Origin: Sphingomonas sp. PsM26
GTDB lineage: Bacteria; Pseudomonadota; Alphaproteobacteria; Sphingomonadales; Sphingomonadaceae
DNA length: 64,000 nucleotides
Direction: 5' to 3'
NCBI GenBank assembly: GCA_030433805.1
Contig: JARUXA010000009.1
Span: forward strand, 124,001 to 188,000
Shown: piece after piece, positions 24,740 to 32,515 of the stretch
Layout: each line of letters begins with the position of its first letter
How positions within the stretch are numbered: the stretch's first letter is position 1
Notes under the pieces: generated by a model
The model's database searches: none
Told to the model about the DNA's origin: nothing
Seen by the model: the letters and a program-made list of their open reading frames with translations, nothing else
Program-made: the position numbers and the translations under genes

Positions 24740-25675
24740 ATGAGAATCGCGATCATCGGCGCCGGGATTGCCGGTCTGTCCTGCGCGCACGCGCTACAGA
24801 CGGGCGGACACACCGTCTCCGTGTTTGACAAGGGGCGCGGGCCCGGGGGACGGATGGCGACCCGGCGGGTCGATAGCGCGCTCGGCACCATCGCGTTCGA
24901 CCATGGCGCACAATATTTCACGGCGCGCGATCCGGCGTTCGTCCAAACCGTCGCGCGCTGGTCGGCGGACGGCGTTGCGGCGCGCTGGCCTGCTGCGGGG
25001 GAGGATGCATGGGTCGGCACGCCCGGCATGAACGCGCTCGTCAAGGCAATCGCGCAGGATCTGGACGTCGCGTGGAACAGTCGCGTCGAGGCAATCACCA
25101 GCAGCGATGGGGGGTGGCGGCTCGATCCCGTTTCGGACGGGGTGTTCGATGCGGTGGTGGTGGCGACTCCGGCGGAACAGGCGGTCGGTCTGCTGGAGCC
25201 GCATGACGCGACGATGGCGGCGGCTGCGCGGGGCTGTCCGTCCGAACCGTGCTGGACCGCGATGGTCGCCTTTGCCGAGCGGATCTCGGTTCCCGCGGAC
25301 GTCCTCCGGGATCGCGGCATCATCGGCTGGGCCGCGCGCAACAGTGCGAAGCCGGGACGGGACGGACCCGAAGCCTGGGTGATCCAGGCGAACCCGGACT
25401 GGTCGCGCGCGCATCTCGAGGACGCGGTGGACGGCGTCGTGGATTCGCTGCTGTCCGCGCTTGCCGCCGAAGCGGAGGCACCCTTGCCCGAGGCGACCGT
25501 AAGGATCGGCCACCGCTGGCGCTATGCCCGCGTCCGCGCGCGCGACGACGGTGCGGTGTGGGATGCAGGCCGCGGGATCGGCGCGGTCGGCGATTGGCTG
25601 CTCGGACCGCGCGTCGAGAGCGCCTGGTTATCCGGCCGAAAACTCGCCGACCAGATCCTCGCTCCCGCGGGCTGA
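24740..25675 (+). CDS. Renalase-like FAD-dependent oxidoreductase
   Basis: A 311-residue flavoprotein. [19 protein letters not shown] (1-19) is the FAD-binding Rossmann motif, followed by [15 protein letters not shown] and [14 protein letters not shown], hallmarks of the renalase/amine-oxidase-like family. The C-terminal FAD-contact region is [29 protein letters not shown] 24740 is chosen because the Rossmann motif starts immediately; the open frame upstream is not family-like. Substrate unknown (renalases oxidise isomeric beta-NAD(P)H). Its last 48 bp overlap the 3' end of the convergent crtI-like gene. Confidence 0.85.
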   Translation: MRIAIIGAGIAGLSCAHALQTGGHTVSVFDKGRGPGGRMATRRVDSALGTIAFDHGAQYFTARDPAFVQTVARWSADGVAARWPAAGEDAWVGTPGMNALVKAIAQDLDVAWNSRVEAITSSDGGWRLDPVSDGVFDAVVVATPAEQAVGLLEPHDATMAAAARGCPSEPCWTAMVAFAERISVPADVLRDRGIIGWAARNSAKPGRDGPEAWVIQANPDWSRAHLEDAVDGVVDSLLSALAAEAEAPLPEATVRIGHRWRYARVRARDDGAVWDAGRGIGAVGDWLLGPRVESAWLSGRKLADQILAPAG

Positions 25676-27301
25676 GCCTGCGCTGGCCGTCGGCATCCCG
25701 GCGACGATCCGCTGATCGACCTGATAATCGCGCGCGATCTCGCGCGCGGTCATCTTGGCGGACATCATTACCGACGGAGTCCCGCCGCCCGGCTGCGTTC
25801 CCTGACCGACGAGGTACAGGTTCGCGATATCCTCGCTGCGGTTGTGCGGGCGGAAGAACGCGGTCTGTGTCAGGCGCGGCTCGACGCCGAAGCCGTTGCC
25901 CGCATAGGCGCCGAGCGTCTGCTCGAAATAATCGGGCGTGACGAAGCTGCTATACACCAGCCGCTCGCGCAGGCCGGGGATGTAGCCGCGGTCATCGAGG
26001 AAATGGAGCACCTTCTCCGCAAACCCGTCGCCGACCGCATCCCAGTCGACATCGCCGAGCGTGTTGGGCACCGGGATCAGCGTATAGGCGGCATGATGCC
26101 CCGGGGGCGCGAGGCTCGGGTCGGTCAACGTCGGGACATGCAGATATTGCGAGAAATCCTCGGCGAGGATCTTGCGCTCGAAGATGTCGGTCAGCAGTTC
26201 CTCGTAGCGCGGCCCGAGGATGATGTTGTGGTGCCGCACATCGGGGTCGCCGTCGCGCTTTTCATAGCCGAAGTAGATCACCATCAGCGACATGCTCTGC
26301 TTGCGGAACTTGACGACCGCGTCGCGATTGATCCGCCGGTGCGCCTTGTCGATCAGCTTGAGATAGGTGGTGGCATAGTCGCCATTGGAGACGACGAGGT
26401 CCGCCTCCAGCGTCTCGCCCGATGCGAGCGTCACGCCGGTCGCGACCCGCTTGCCGCCGCGCTTCTCGACCTCGATCCGCTCGACCTTAGCGTTGAGCCG
26501 GACCGACCCACCCAGTTCCTCGAGCTTGACGACGAGCGCCTTTACCAGCGCGCCCGTGCCGCCCATCGCGTAATGAATGCCCCAGGTCTTCTCGACGAAG
26601 TGGATCATCGCGTAGATCGCGGGGACCTTGAGCGGATTGCCGCCGATCAGCAGCGGTTCGAAGCTGAACACCTGCCGCATCTTGTCGCTCTTGAAGTACT
26701 TGCTGATCAGCGAGAACAGCGGCTGGATCGCACCGAGCTTGAGCAGATCGGGCACGACCCCGACCATCGAGCCGAGGCTCCCGAAATAAGTGTAGCCGAG
26801 CTCGAGGAACCCGCGCTGGAAGATCTTGCGCGCAGCTTCGTGGAAGCGTTCGTAGCCCTCCAGATCCTCGGGCGCGAGCCGTGCGATCTGCGCGCGGACG
26901 TTGACCGGATCGGCGTCGTAATCGAAGAAGGTGTCGTCGTCGAAATAGATCCGGTAGAACGGCAGCACCGGCACAATGTCGAGATAGCGGCTGGTATTGG
27001 GGCCACCGCTGATCCCGGAGACGATCCGCTTCTCGTCGAGGACGTCCTGCGGGAAGTCGGGCGCGGCGAGCATCGCCACGTCGCGTTCGAGCGAGAACAG
27101 TTCCTCGATGAAATGCGGCACGGTCAGCACTGTCGGCCCCATGTCGAAGGTGAACCCCTCGGCGCGGCGGACGTAGGCACGCCCTCCGACATCATCGAGC
27201 TGCTCGACGATCTGCGTATCGAAGCCGAGGCTTTGCAACCGGATCGCACAGGCGATGCCCCCGATGCCCGAGCCGATAACGATCGCGGTACGCCGTGTCA
27301 T
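25628..27301 (-). CDS. crtI: CrtI-type carotenoid (phytoene) desaturase
   Basis: A 557-residue FAD-dependent desaturase. [17 protein letters not shown] and VGGRAYV at the N-terminus bind [24 protein letters not shown] is diagnostic of CrtI/CrtN enzymes. The C-terminal [33 protein letters not shown] matches the family GxxxxPGxGxPxV motif. The product would introduce conjugated double bonds in a C40 or C30 carotene; which one cannot be decided by eye. The ATG is placed at 27301, where the Rossmann motif begins. The C-terminal tail after ARDY is about 30 residues longer than usual and overlaps the convergent oxidoreductase gene. Transcribed divergently from the PYP-2 operon. Confidence 0.87.
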   Translation of the reverse strand: MTRRTAIVIGSGIGGIACAIRLQSLGFDTQIVEQLDDVGGRAYVRRAEGFTFDMGPTVLTVPHFIEELFSLERDVAMLAAPDFPQDVLDEKRIVSGISGGPNTSRYLDIVPVLPFYRIYFDDDTFFDYDADPVNVRAQIARLAPEDLEGYERFHEAARKIFQRGFLELGYTYFGSLGSMVGVVPDLLKLGAIQPLFSLISKYFKSDKMRQVFSFEPLLIGGNPLKVPAIYAMIHFVEKTWGIHYAMGGTGALVKALVVKLEELGGSVRLNAKVERIEVEKRGGKRVATGVTLASGETLEADLVVSNGDYATTYLKLIDKAHRRINRDAVVKFRKQSMSLMVIYFGYEKRDGDPDVRHHNIILGPRYEELLTDIFERKILAEDFSQYLHVPTLTDPSLAPPGHHAAYTLIPVPNTLGDVDWDAVGDGFAEKVLHFLDDRGYIPGLRERLVYSSFVTPDYFEQTLGAYAGNGFGVEPRLTQTAFFRPHNRSEDIANLYLVGQGTQPGGGTPSVMMSAKMTAREIARDYQVDQRIVAGMPTASAGSARGSEDLVGEFSAG

Positions 27302-27581
27302 GGATGGCCGTCTCTTTGTCAGAACGTGGGGAAGGGCAATATCGTCAGTCGATTCACCCATGTTCTAGCGCAGGACGACCAGAAAGGAATGCGGCGAAAC
27401 CACCGGAACACGGCGTCGAACGCCTGAACAACCATCTCTTGATAGATGTGCTTCGGAGCGGCGATCCGCAAGCCCCGTACGATCATCCCGCAGCCGGCCA
27501 GCGACCGCCGATCATGTGAACACGCAAAGTTAACCCTCGGTTTGTAATGAAGAAAAGCTTAGCCGAGTGAGGGTAGTATCT
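27302..27581. promoter_or_regulatory. Divergent promoter region between crtI and the PYP-2 operon
   Basis: About 280 bp without a gene, with an AT-richer stretch (27525-27562, GTTAACCCTCGG onward) just before the PYP-2 start. It must hold promoters for both the carotenoid desaturase and the photoreceptor/c-di-GMP operon. I see no strong palindrome or a convincing alternative-sigma-factor motif. Confidence 0.55.
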
Positions 27582-27941
27582 GTGTCCACAGCGTTTGATG
27601 AAATCGATTTGCATGCGCTCGCGCGGATGCCGCTGGAACAGGTGGATCACCTGCCGTTCGGGGTCGTCGGGCTGGACTCGGAAAACCTCGTCGTCGTCTA
27701 CAGCGCAGCCGAGGCCCGGATGGCGGGACTCGACCGTGATTCGGTGATTGGCGCGCCGTTCTTCGACGCGGTCGCGCAATGCATGAACAATTTCATGGTC
27801 GCGCAGCGCTTCGAGGATGAAGCCGAGCTCGACGAGATCGTTCCCTATGTGCTGACGCTGCGGATGCGCCCGACGCGGGCGCTGCTACGACTGCTGGCGG
27901 CCCCCGACGCGCCGCTGAACTACATCCTTATCGAACGGTGA
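27582..27941 (+). CDS. Photoactive yellow protein-like PAS photoreceptor (PYP-2)
   Basis: A 119-residue PAS protein of PYP type, first gene of a four-gene operon. LPFGVVGLDSENLVVVYSAAE (24-44) and IGAPFFDAVAQC (56-67) align with the PYP segments LAFGAIQ..YNAAE and IGKNFFKDVAPC. Cys67 is the chromophore-cysteine equivalent, Tyr40 and Glu44 match Tyr42/Glu46, and Met95 in LRMRPT matches Met100, which speeds dark recovery in PYP. Thr50 and Arg52 are replaced by Ala and Leu. GTG 27582 is preferred to GTG 27567 because TGAGGG lies eight bases before it. A p-coumarate ligase-like gene two genes downstream supports a covalently bound hydroxycinnamyl chromophore. Family assignment is by eye. Confidence 0.8.
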   Translation: MSTAFDEIDLHALARMPLEQVDHLPFGVVGLDSENLVVVYSAAEARMAGLDRDSVIGAPFFDAVAQCMNNFMVAQRFEDEAELDEIVPYVLTLRMRPTRALLRLLAAPDAPLNYILIER

Positions 27942-27947
27942 AGCGAT

Positions 27948-29249
27948 ATGGCGGAGGATCTGCAAAGGGATAACGAGCAACTGCTCGAATTTCTCTACGC
28001 CTGCCCGGTCGGACTGGTCGAATTCGATGCGACGGGCACGATCACGATGATCAACCCGCACGCGATGAAGCATCTGCTGCCCGTCGCGGGATTGCGCGAC
28101 CCGGGCAATCTGTTCGCGATGCTGGAGGGCTGCGCGCCCGAATTGCGCAACCTGTTCGTCGATTATCCCAAGGATCGCGGGCCGATCTGCGAAGGGCATC
28201 GCATCGCCGTCGACATGGCGACCGGGCGGAACGGCAAGGATCCCAAGGTGCTGGCGTGCACGCTGGTCAAGCTCGGGCCGAATCGCGCGATGGCGACCTT
28301 TGCCGACATCACCGTGCAGGTCGCGCAGGAACGCCGCCTCAAGCAGAGCGAGACCTGGTTCGGATCGCTGATCAACGCGGTCAACGATTATGCGGTACTG
28401 TCGATTACCGCGGACGGAACGATCGACGGCGCGAACGCGGCGTTCACCCGGCAAAGCGGGCGCGCGGTCGAGGACGTGACCGGGATGCCGCTCGACCGGA
28501 TCCTCGACGTCGCGACCGGGTTCGGCGCGATGACGCTGGAGGATCAGTTGCGGCTCGCGCAGCGGGACGGGTGGTATCTCGACGAAAGCTGGCAGGAACG
28601 CAGCAGCGGCGAACGCTACTGGTGCCAACGCTTGTTCGCGGTCCGGCCGGCGCATGACGAGACGCAGGCGCACGGCTATTTCGTCGTGTTGCGCGATGTC
28701 GCGCGCGACCGGTCCGACACGTCCGACCTGCGGCGGATGTTGCTGTTCGATCATCTCACGGGGGCGGCCAACCGCACGCATTTCCTGCAACTGTTCGAAC
28801 GCGAACAGCGGCGCTGGCGGGAGGACCGCCAGCCGTTGTCGTTGGTTTTGCTGGATGTCGACTTTTTCAAGTCGGTCAACGACGCGCATGGTCACCCGAC
28901 CGGCGACGTGGTGCTGAAGCAACTGGCGCAGATCTGCACCGCGACGCTGCGCCCCTCCGACCTGTTCGCGCGGTTGGGTGGGGAAGAGTTCGCGGCGTTG
29001 TTGCCTAATACGCCGCTCAACCAGGCGATCGCCATGGCGGATCGCCTGCGTGCGGCAGTGGAAGCGATGGTCGTCTCCACCGCGGCAGGTCCGTTGCGGA
29101 TCACCGCGAGTTTCGGCTGCGCCACCGCGACCGAGGCGTGCGGGACGGTAGACGGACTGATCGGGCTCGCCGACGTCCAGCTGTATGCCGCCAAGCATGC
29201 CGGGCGAAACCGCGTCTACGGGCGCGCTGGCCACGCGGCGACGGCATGA
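27948..29249 (+). CDS. PAS-PAS-GGDEF diguanylate cyclase
   Basis: A 433-residue cytosolic protein with two PAS domains (about 10-125 and 135-260) and a C-terminal GGDEF domain (about 270-425). The active-site loop is GGEEF at about 344-348, intact for c-di-GMP synthesis. RPSD lies exactly five residues before it and is a canonical RxxD inhibitory site, so product feedback is expected. FDHLTGAANR and LDVDFFKSVND are the other nucleotide/metal motifs. It starts six bases after PYP-2 and overlaps the ligase gene by ATGA. The neighbouring photoreceptor is the likely signal input; the PAS domains could bind PYP-2 or a second ligand. Confidence 0.93.
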   Translation: MAEDLQRDNEQLLEFLYACPVGLVEFDATGTITMINPHAMKHLLPVAGLRDPGNLFAMLEGCAPELRNLFVDYPKDRGPICEGHRIAVDMATGRNGKDPKVLACTLVKLGPNRAMATFADITVQVAQERRLKQSETWFGSLINAVNDYAVLSITADGTIDGANAAFTRQSGRAVEDVTGMPLDRILDVATGFGAMTLEDQLRLAQRDGWYLDESWQERSSGERYWCQRLFAVRPAHDETQAHGYFVVLRDVARDRSDTSDLRRMLLFDHLTGAANRTHFLQLFEREQRRWREDRQPLSLVLLDVDFFKSVNDAHGHPTGDVVLKQLAQICTATLRPSDLFARLGGEEFAALLPNTPLNQAIAMADRLRAAVEAMVVSTAAGPLRITASFGCATATEACGTVDGLIGLADVQLYAAKHAGRNRVYGRAGHAATA

Positions 29250-30442
29250 CCGGTATGGCCCTCACGCGCACGGCGCTGCGCCGGATCGTCGCATCGTTGA
29301 TCGCGGACGAAACGAACCGCTCGCGTGGGCGGATGGGCGGCAACGGGGGATTCGCGCGGATCGAGGATCCCGCCGACTGGGCTGACGACCGCGCGCTGTC
29401 GGTTGGCGGTTTGCCGCTCGATTCGCTCGAAATCGTCAATGCGGGGGCCGCGCTGTACGAGATGTTCGGCCTCGAAGCGCTCGAAACGGATCCGCGCCGC
29501 GGGGCGCCAGCGACGGTCGGCCACTGGCTCGACGATATCTCCACGGTCCTGCACCGCCAGGATTCAAATCTGACCCTGATGACCTCGGGATCGACCGGAC
29601 GCGCCAAGCCGTGCGTCCACGCGGTTGCCGACCTGCAGGCGGAGGCGGCCTATTTCGCGACCGTTCTCCCCGCCGTCCGTCGTGTCGTCGCGCTGGTTCC
29701 GGCGCACCATATCTACGGGATGATCTGGACCGCGCTGCTGCCCGAAGCGCTGGGCGTTCCGGTGGTCGTGGCATCGGTGCTGGCGCTGCCGCGGCTCGAA
29801 GCCGGGGACCTGATCGTCGCGGTGCCCGATCATTGGGGGGCGCTGCTGCGGTCGATCCGGCGCTGGCCTGCGGGCATCTGCGGGATCAGTGCCGGCGCCC
29901 GGCTCGCCGATGCGCTGGCAGGGGATTTGCGCAGCGCCGGGCTCGAGCGGTTGTGCGACGTCTATGGCGCATCCGAGGCGGGTGGGATCGCGCTCCGCGA
30001 CGCGCCGGACGCGCCTTATCGGTTGCTCCCGCGCTGGCAGTTCGCGACGCCGATCAACGGGGCGGAAGCGGTGATCATCGATGCGTCCGGCCGGGAGGTG
30101 TTGCTGCCGGACCGGCTTTCGATCGCGCTCGACCACAGTTTTGCGGTGGACGGGCGGCGTGACGGGGCGGTGCAGGTCGGCGGCATCAACGTCTGGCCGG
30201 AACAGGTTGCTGCCGTCCTGCGTCGGTATGCCGGGGTTGCCGACTGTACCGTCCGGTTGAGCGAGCAGAACCGGCTGAAAGCCTTCGTCGTGCCCGCCGA
30301 GACGGATGACGAGGACACCTTGCTCGTACGAATTTCCGAATATGTTCAAAGAGTTCTGCTTCCCGAACAACGTCCGACCGCGTATGTATTCGGGGCAACC
30401 CTGCCGAGAAATGCTTTGGGCAAGGTGTGCGACTGGGCATGA
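29246..30442 (+). CDS. Short p-coumarate:CoA ligase-like AMP-forming enzyme (PYP activation type)
   Basis: A 398-residue ANL-family adenylating enzyme, far shorter than plant 4CL or acyl-CoA synthetases (about 500-550) but like the short ligases linked to PYP chromophore activation. The P-loop TSGSTGRAK is at 113-121, the adenine motif is DVYGASEAGG (about 230) and the hinge is GRRDGAVQVGGINVWPEQV. The C-terminal catalytic lysine lies in LPRNALGKVCDW. The N-terminal about 90 residues contain LPLDSLEIVNAG (57-68) followed by YEMFGLE and ATVGHWLDDI, resembling an acyl-carrier-protein DSL motif with Ser60. Placement between a PYP-GGDEF pair and an EAL gene supports activation of p-coumarate for attachment to PYP-1/PYP-2. 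No tyrosine ammonia-lyase is present in the window. Confidence 0.78.
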   Translation: MTGMALTRTALRRIVASLIADETNRSRGRMGGNGGFARIEDPADWADDRALSVGGLPLDSLEIVNAGAALYEMFGLEALETDPRRGAPATVGHWLDDISTVLHRQDSNLTLMTSGSTGRAKPCVHAVADLQAEAAYFATVLPAVRRVVALVPAHHIYGMIWTALLPEALGVPVVVASVLALPRLEAGDLIVAVPDHWGALLRSIRRWPAGICGISAGARLADALAGDLRSAGLERLCDVYGASEAGGIALRDAPDAPYRLLPRWQFATPINGAEAVIIDASGREVLLPDRLSIALDHSFAVDGRRDGAVQVGGINVWPEQVAAVLRRYAGVADCTVRLSEQNRLKAFVVPAETDDEDTLLVRISEYVQRVLLPEQRPTAYVFGATLPRNALGKVCDWA

Positions 30443-31239
30443 GCTTTATGCAACCGAACGCCTTTCCTGTCCCGGCGGATACACCGCGAGCCCGCTGTGA
30501 CGGGTGTCGTGACGGCACCGCGCTCCCGTTCGAGTTCACGATGGCGTTCCAGCCAATCTTCGACGTTACCGCCGGTCGGGTGTGGGGGTATGAAGCGCTC
30601 GTCCGCGGGACCGCGGGGGAGGGGGCGGGTTTCGTCCTCGGGCAGGTCGGACCCGAGCTCGTCTATGGGTTCGACCAGGCGTGCCGGGTGCGCGCGGTCG
30701 AACTGGCGGGGCGGCTGTTTCCGCCCGATCCACATGTGAAACTGTCGATCAATTTCATGCCGAACGCGGTCTATGAGCCCAACGCCTGTATCCGGGCGAC
30801 GCTGGCGGCCGCGGCGCGCGTTGGGTTCGACCCCAACCGGCTGATGTTCGAATTCACCGAGAACGAGAGGATGCAGGACGTCGCGCATCTCCGCCGGATC
30901 ATCGCGGCCTATCGCGCGCAGGGGTTCACGACCGCACTCGACGATTTCGGCGCAGGCTATGCCGGGCTGAGCCTGCTCACGGAGTTGAAGCCCGACCTGC
31001 TCAAGATCGACATGGCGTTGATCCGCGGGATCGACCTTTCGGCGACCAAACGCGCGATCGTCAGCGCGGTGGTGACGCTCGCACGTGACCTCGGGATCGT
31101 CCTGCTCGCCGAGGGGATCGAAACCGCGGAGGAACTGGCGGTCGTGCGATCGTTCGGGATAGATCTGTGTCAGGGGTATTTGCTCGGACGCCCGGCGTTC
31201 GACATTGCCGAGGAAGCTACCCCTTCAGTTTTCGGGTGA
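30439..31239 (+). CDS. EAL-domain c-di-GMP phosphodiesterase
   Basis: A 266-residue single EAL domain. Catalytic and metal residues are all visible: EAL 52-54, Asn105 in SINFMPN, Glu138/Glu141 in FEFTENE, Asp168-Asp169 in LDDFGAG, Lys189 in LLKID, Glu225 in AEGIE and QGY 245-247. It should hydrolyse c-di-GMP to pGpG. The sequence style (YEALVRG, NAVYEPNACIRATL) resembles EAL domains linked to light sensors such as BLUF-EAL proteins. A CxxC pair (C20, C23) precedes the domain. ATG 30439 overlaps the ligase stop (ATGA); its 3' end overlaps the convergent phosphatase gene by 23 bp. It provides the opposing activity to the GGDEF protein in the same operon. Confidence 0.92.
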   Translation: MSFMQPNAFPVPADTPRARCDGCRDGTALPFEFTMAFQPIFDVTAGRVWGYEALVRGTAGEGAGFVLGQVGPELVYGFDQACRVRAVELAGRLFPPDPHVKLSINFMPNAVYEPNACIRATLAAAARVGFDPNRLMFEFTENERMQDVAHLRRIIAAYRAQGFTTALDDFGAGYAGLSLLTELKPDLLKIDMALIRGIDLSATKRAIVSAVVTLARDLGIVLLAEGIETAEELAVVRSFGIDLCQGYLLGRPAFDIAEEATPSVFG

Positions 31240-32455
31240 AGGCGTCGAGCGTGCAAAGCCCGACGATGCCGCGCGCGCGACAGCCAGCGATCGGCAACAC
31301 CCGACGATAGGGTGCGCGCGCGGTGCCCGCCCGCAGTTCGGCCAGCGATTGCGCGCGGTAACTGGCGCGGACGAAGACGTTACCTGTGGCGTCACGCAAT
31401 CGTTCGAGCAGGATCGCACCACCGGGAACGGGATCATCCGCGGCGATCCCCGGCACGCGCCAGTGCAGCCCAAGCAGTCCTCCGAGATTAGCGATGTTGG
31501 TGTCATGCCCCGAAATCATCGCGACCCGCGGCGCATCGGGTGCCGGGTCGGTCAACCAGCCGAGGATGCGCGGCGACAGGCCGGCCATGTTGCGCGCGGC
31601 CAGATAGGGCGGCCGCGCGAGCATCCCGAACTCGAGTGCGTGGAACGCGCCGAAGTCGGTGACGTCCTGTGCGCTGACGCGACCCCAGCCGACCTCCGTG
31701 GCGGGTTTGCCATCGGCATATTCGAGCAGCAGGACCTGCGCCGCGGTCGATGCCCGGTCGAGCGCGCCGCCGAGCTTGGGGCGCGATCGTTCGGTCGCCG
31801 GGAGGATCGTCGTCGGGTCCTTCGCGACGCCGCACGCGACCGGTACGGTCGCGCGCCCGCACAGCGCGGCGTCGAGCCGGGCAAGCAACGGGCGCATGCG
31901 TGTTTCCACCGCCGCGATGCCGCCGGGGCCGACCGCTGCATCGACCGCCGCCTTGGCCCGTGCCGGATCGAGGGGCGCGTGGCCGCCGTCGATCTGCGAG
32001 AATAACGGGTCGGTGGTGCCCTCTGGCGCGTGTTCGATCGCAAGCCCGCACCCGGGCGCGATGCCGCGCGCATAGTGTTCGGCGGTCGCGATCGTGCGCT
32101 GGTCGCTGTCGGCGAGCAACGCGACCTTTGCACCACAACCGCGCGACGGCAGTAGCCCTGCCGATGTGAACACCGCGCGGTCCGACGCGGCGATCGCCTC
32201 GACCGCGACCGCCCCGTGCGGGGTCAGCCAGCCCGGCGCGACCGGCCAGGCGGGCCACGGATCACGCGCAACGCCTTGCGGCATCGGCTGGACCTTGGTG
32301 GGGGGGCGGATGCCGTGGCGCATCACGACGACCACACGGTCCACGCGCAGACCCGCAGGCACCTGCGGACGTGCCGCGGCGGTGGTTGCGTGCAGCGCGA
32401 TCAGGCCGACCGCCAGCTTCAGCCATGTCGCGCCCGAGCGCAGTCCCATCGTCAT
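31217..32455 (-). CDS. Histidine acid phosphatase (AppA/Agp-like phytase or sugar phosphatase)
   Basis: A 412-residue secreted phosphatase with a signal sequence (about 1-30, ending TTAAARP). The catalytic RHGIRPP motif is near residue 46 and the proton-donor region is ISGHDTNIANLGG near 330 (HD motif). This is the branch-2 histidine acid phosphatase family including phytases and glucose-1-phosphatase. ATG 32455 is preferred because GGGAGA lies about seven bases upstream. Six or more cysteines in the mature protein fit periplasmic disulfides. Substrate (phytate versus sugar phosphate) is not determinable. Convergent with the EAL gene. Confidence 0.9.
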   Translation of the reverse strand: MTMGLRSGATWLKLAVGLIALHATTAAARPQVPAGLRVDRVVVVMRHGIRPPTKVQPMPQGVARDPWPAWPVAPGWLTPHGAVAVEAIAASDRAVFTSAGLLPSRGCGAKVALLADSDQRTIATAEHYARGIAPGCGLAIEHAPEGTTDPLFSQIDGGHAPLDPARAKAAVDAAVGPGGIAAVETRMRPLLARLDAALCGRATVPVACGVAKDPTTILPATERSRPKLGGALDRASTAAQVLLLEYADGKPATEVGWGRVSAQDVTDFGAFHALEFGMLARPPYLAARNMAGLSPRILGWLTDPAPDAPRVAMISGHDTNIANLGGLLGLHWRVPGIAADDPVPGGAILLERLRDATGNVFVRASYRAQSLAELRAGTARAPYRRVLPIAGCRARGIVGLCTLDAFTRKLKG

Positions 32456-32515
32456 TCGCAGTCTCCCGTCCCTGCGCCTTGCCCGTACCATGTTACAGGC
32501 GTGCGGCGGTCGGGT

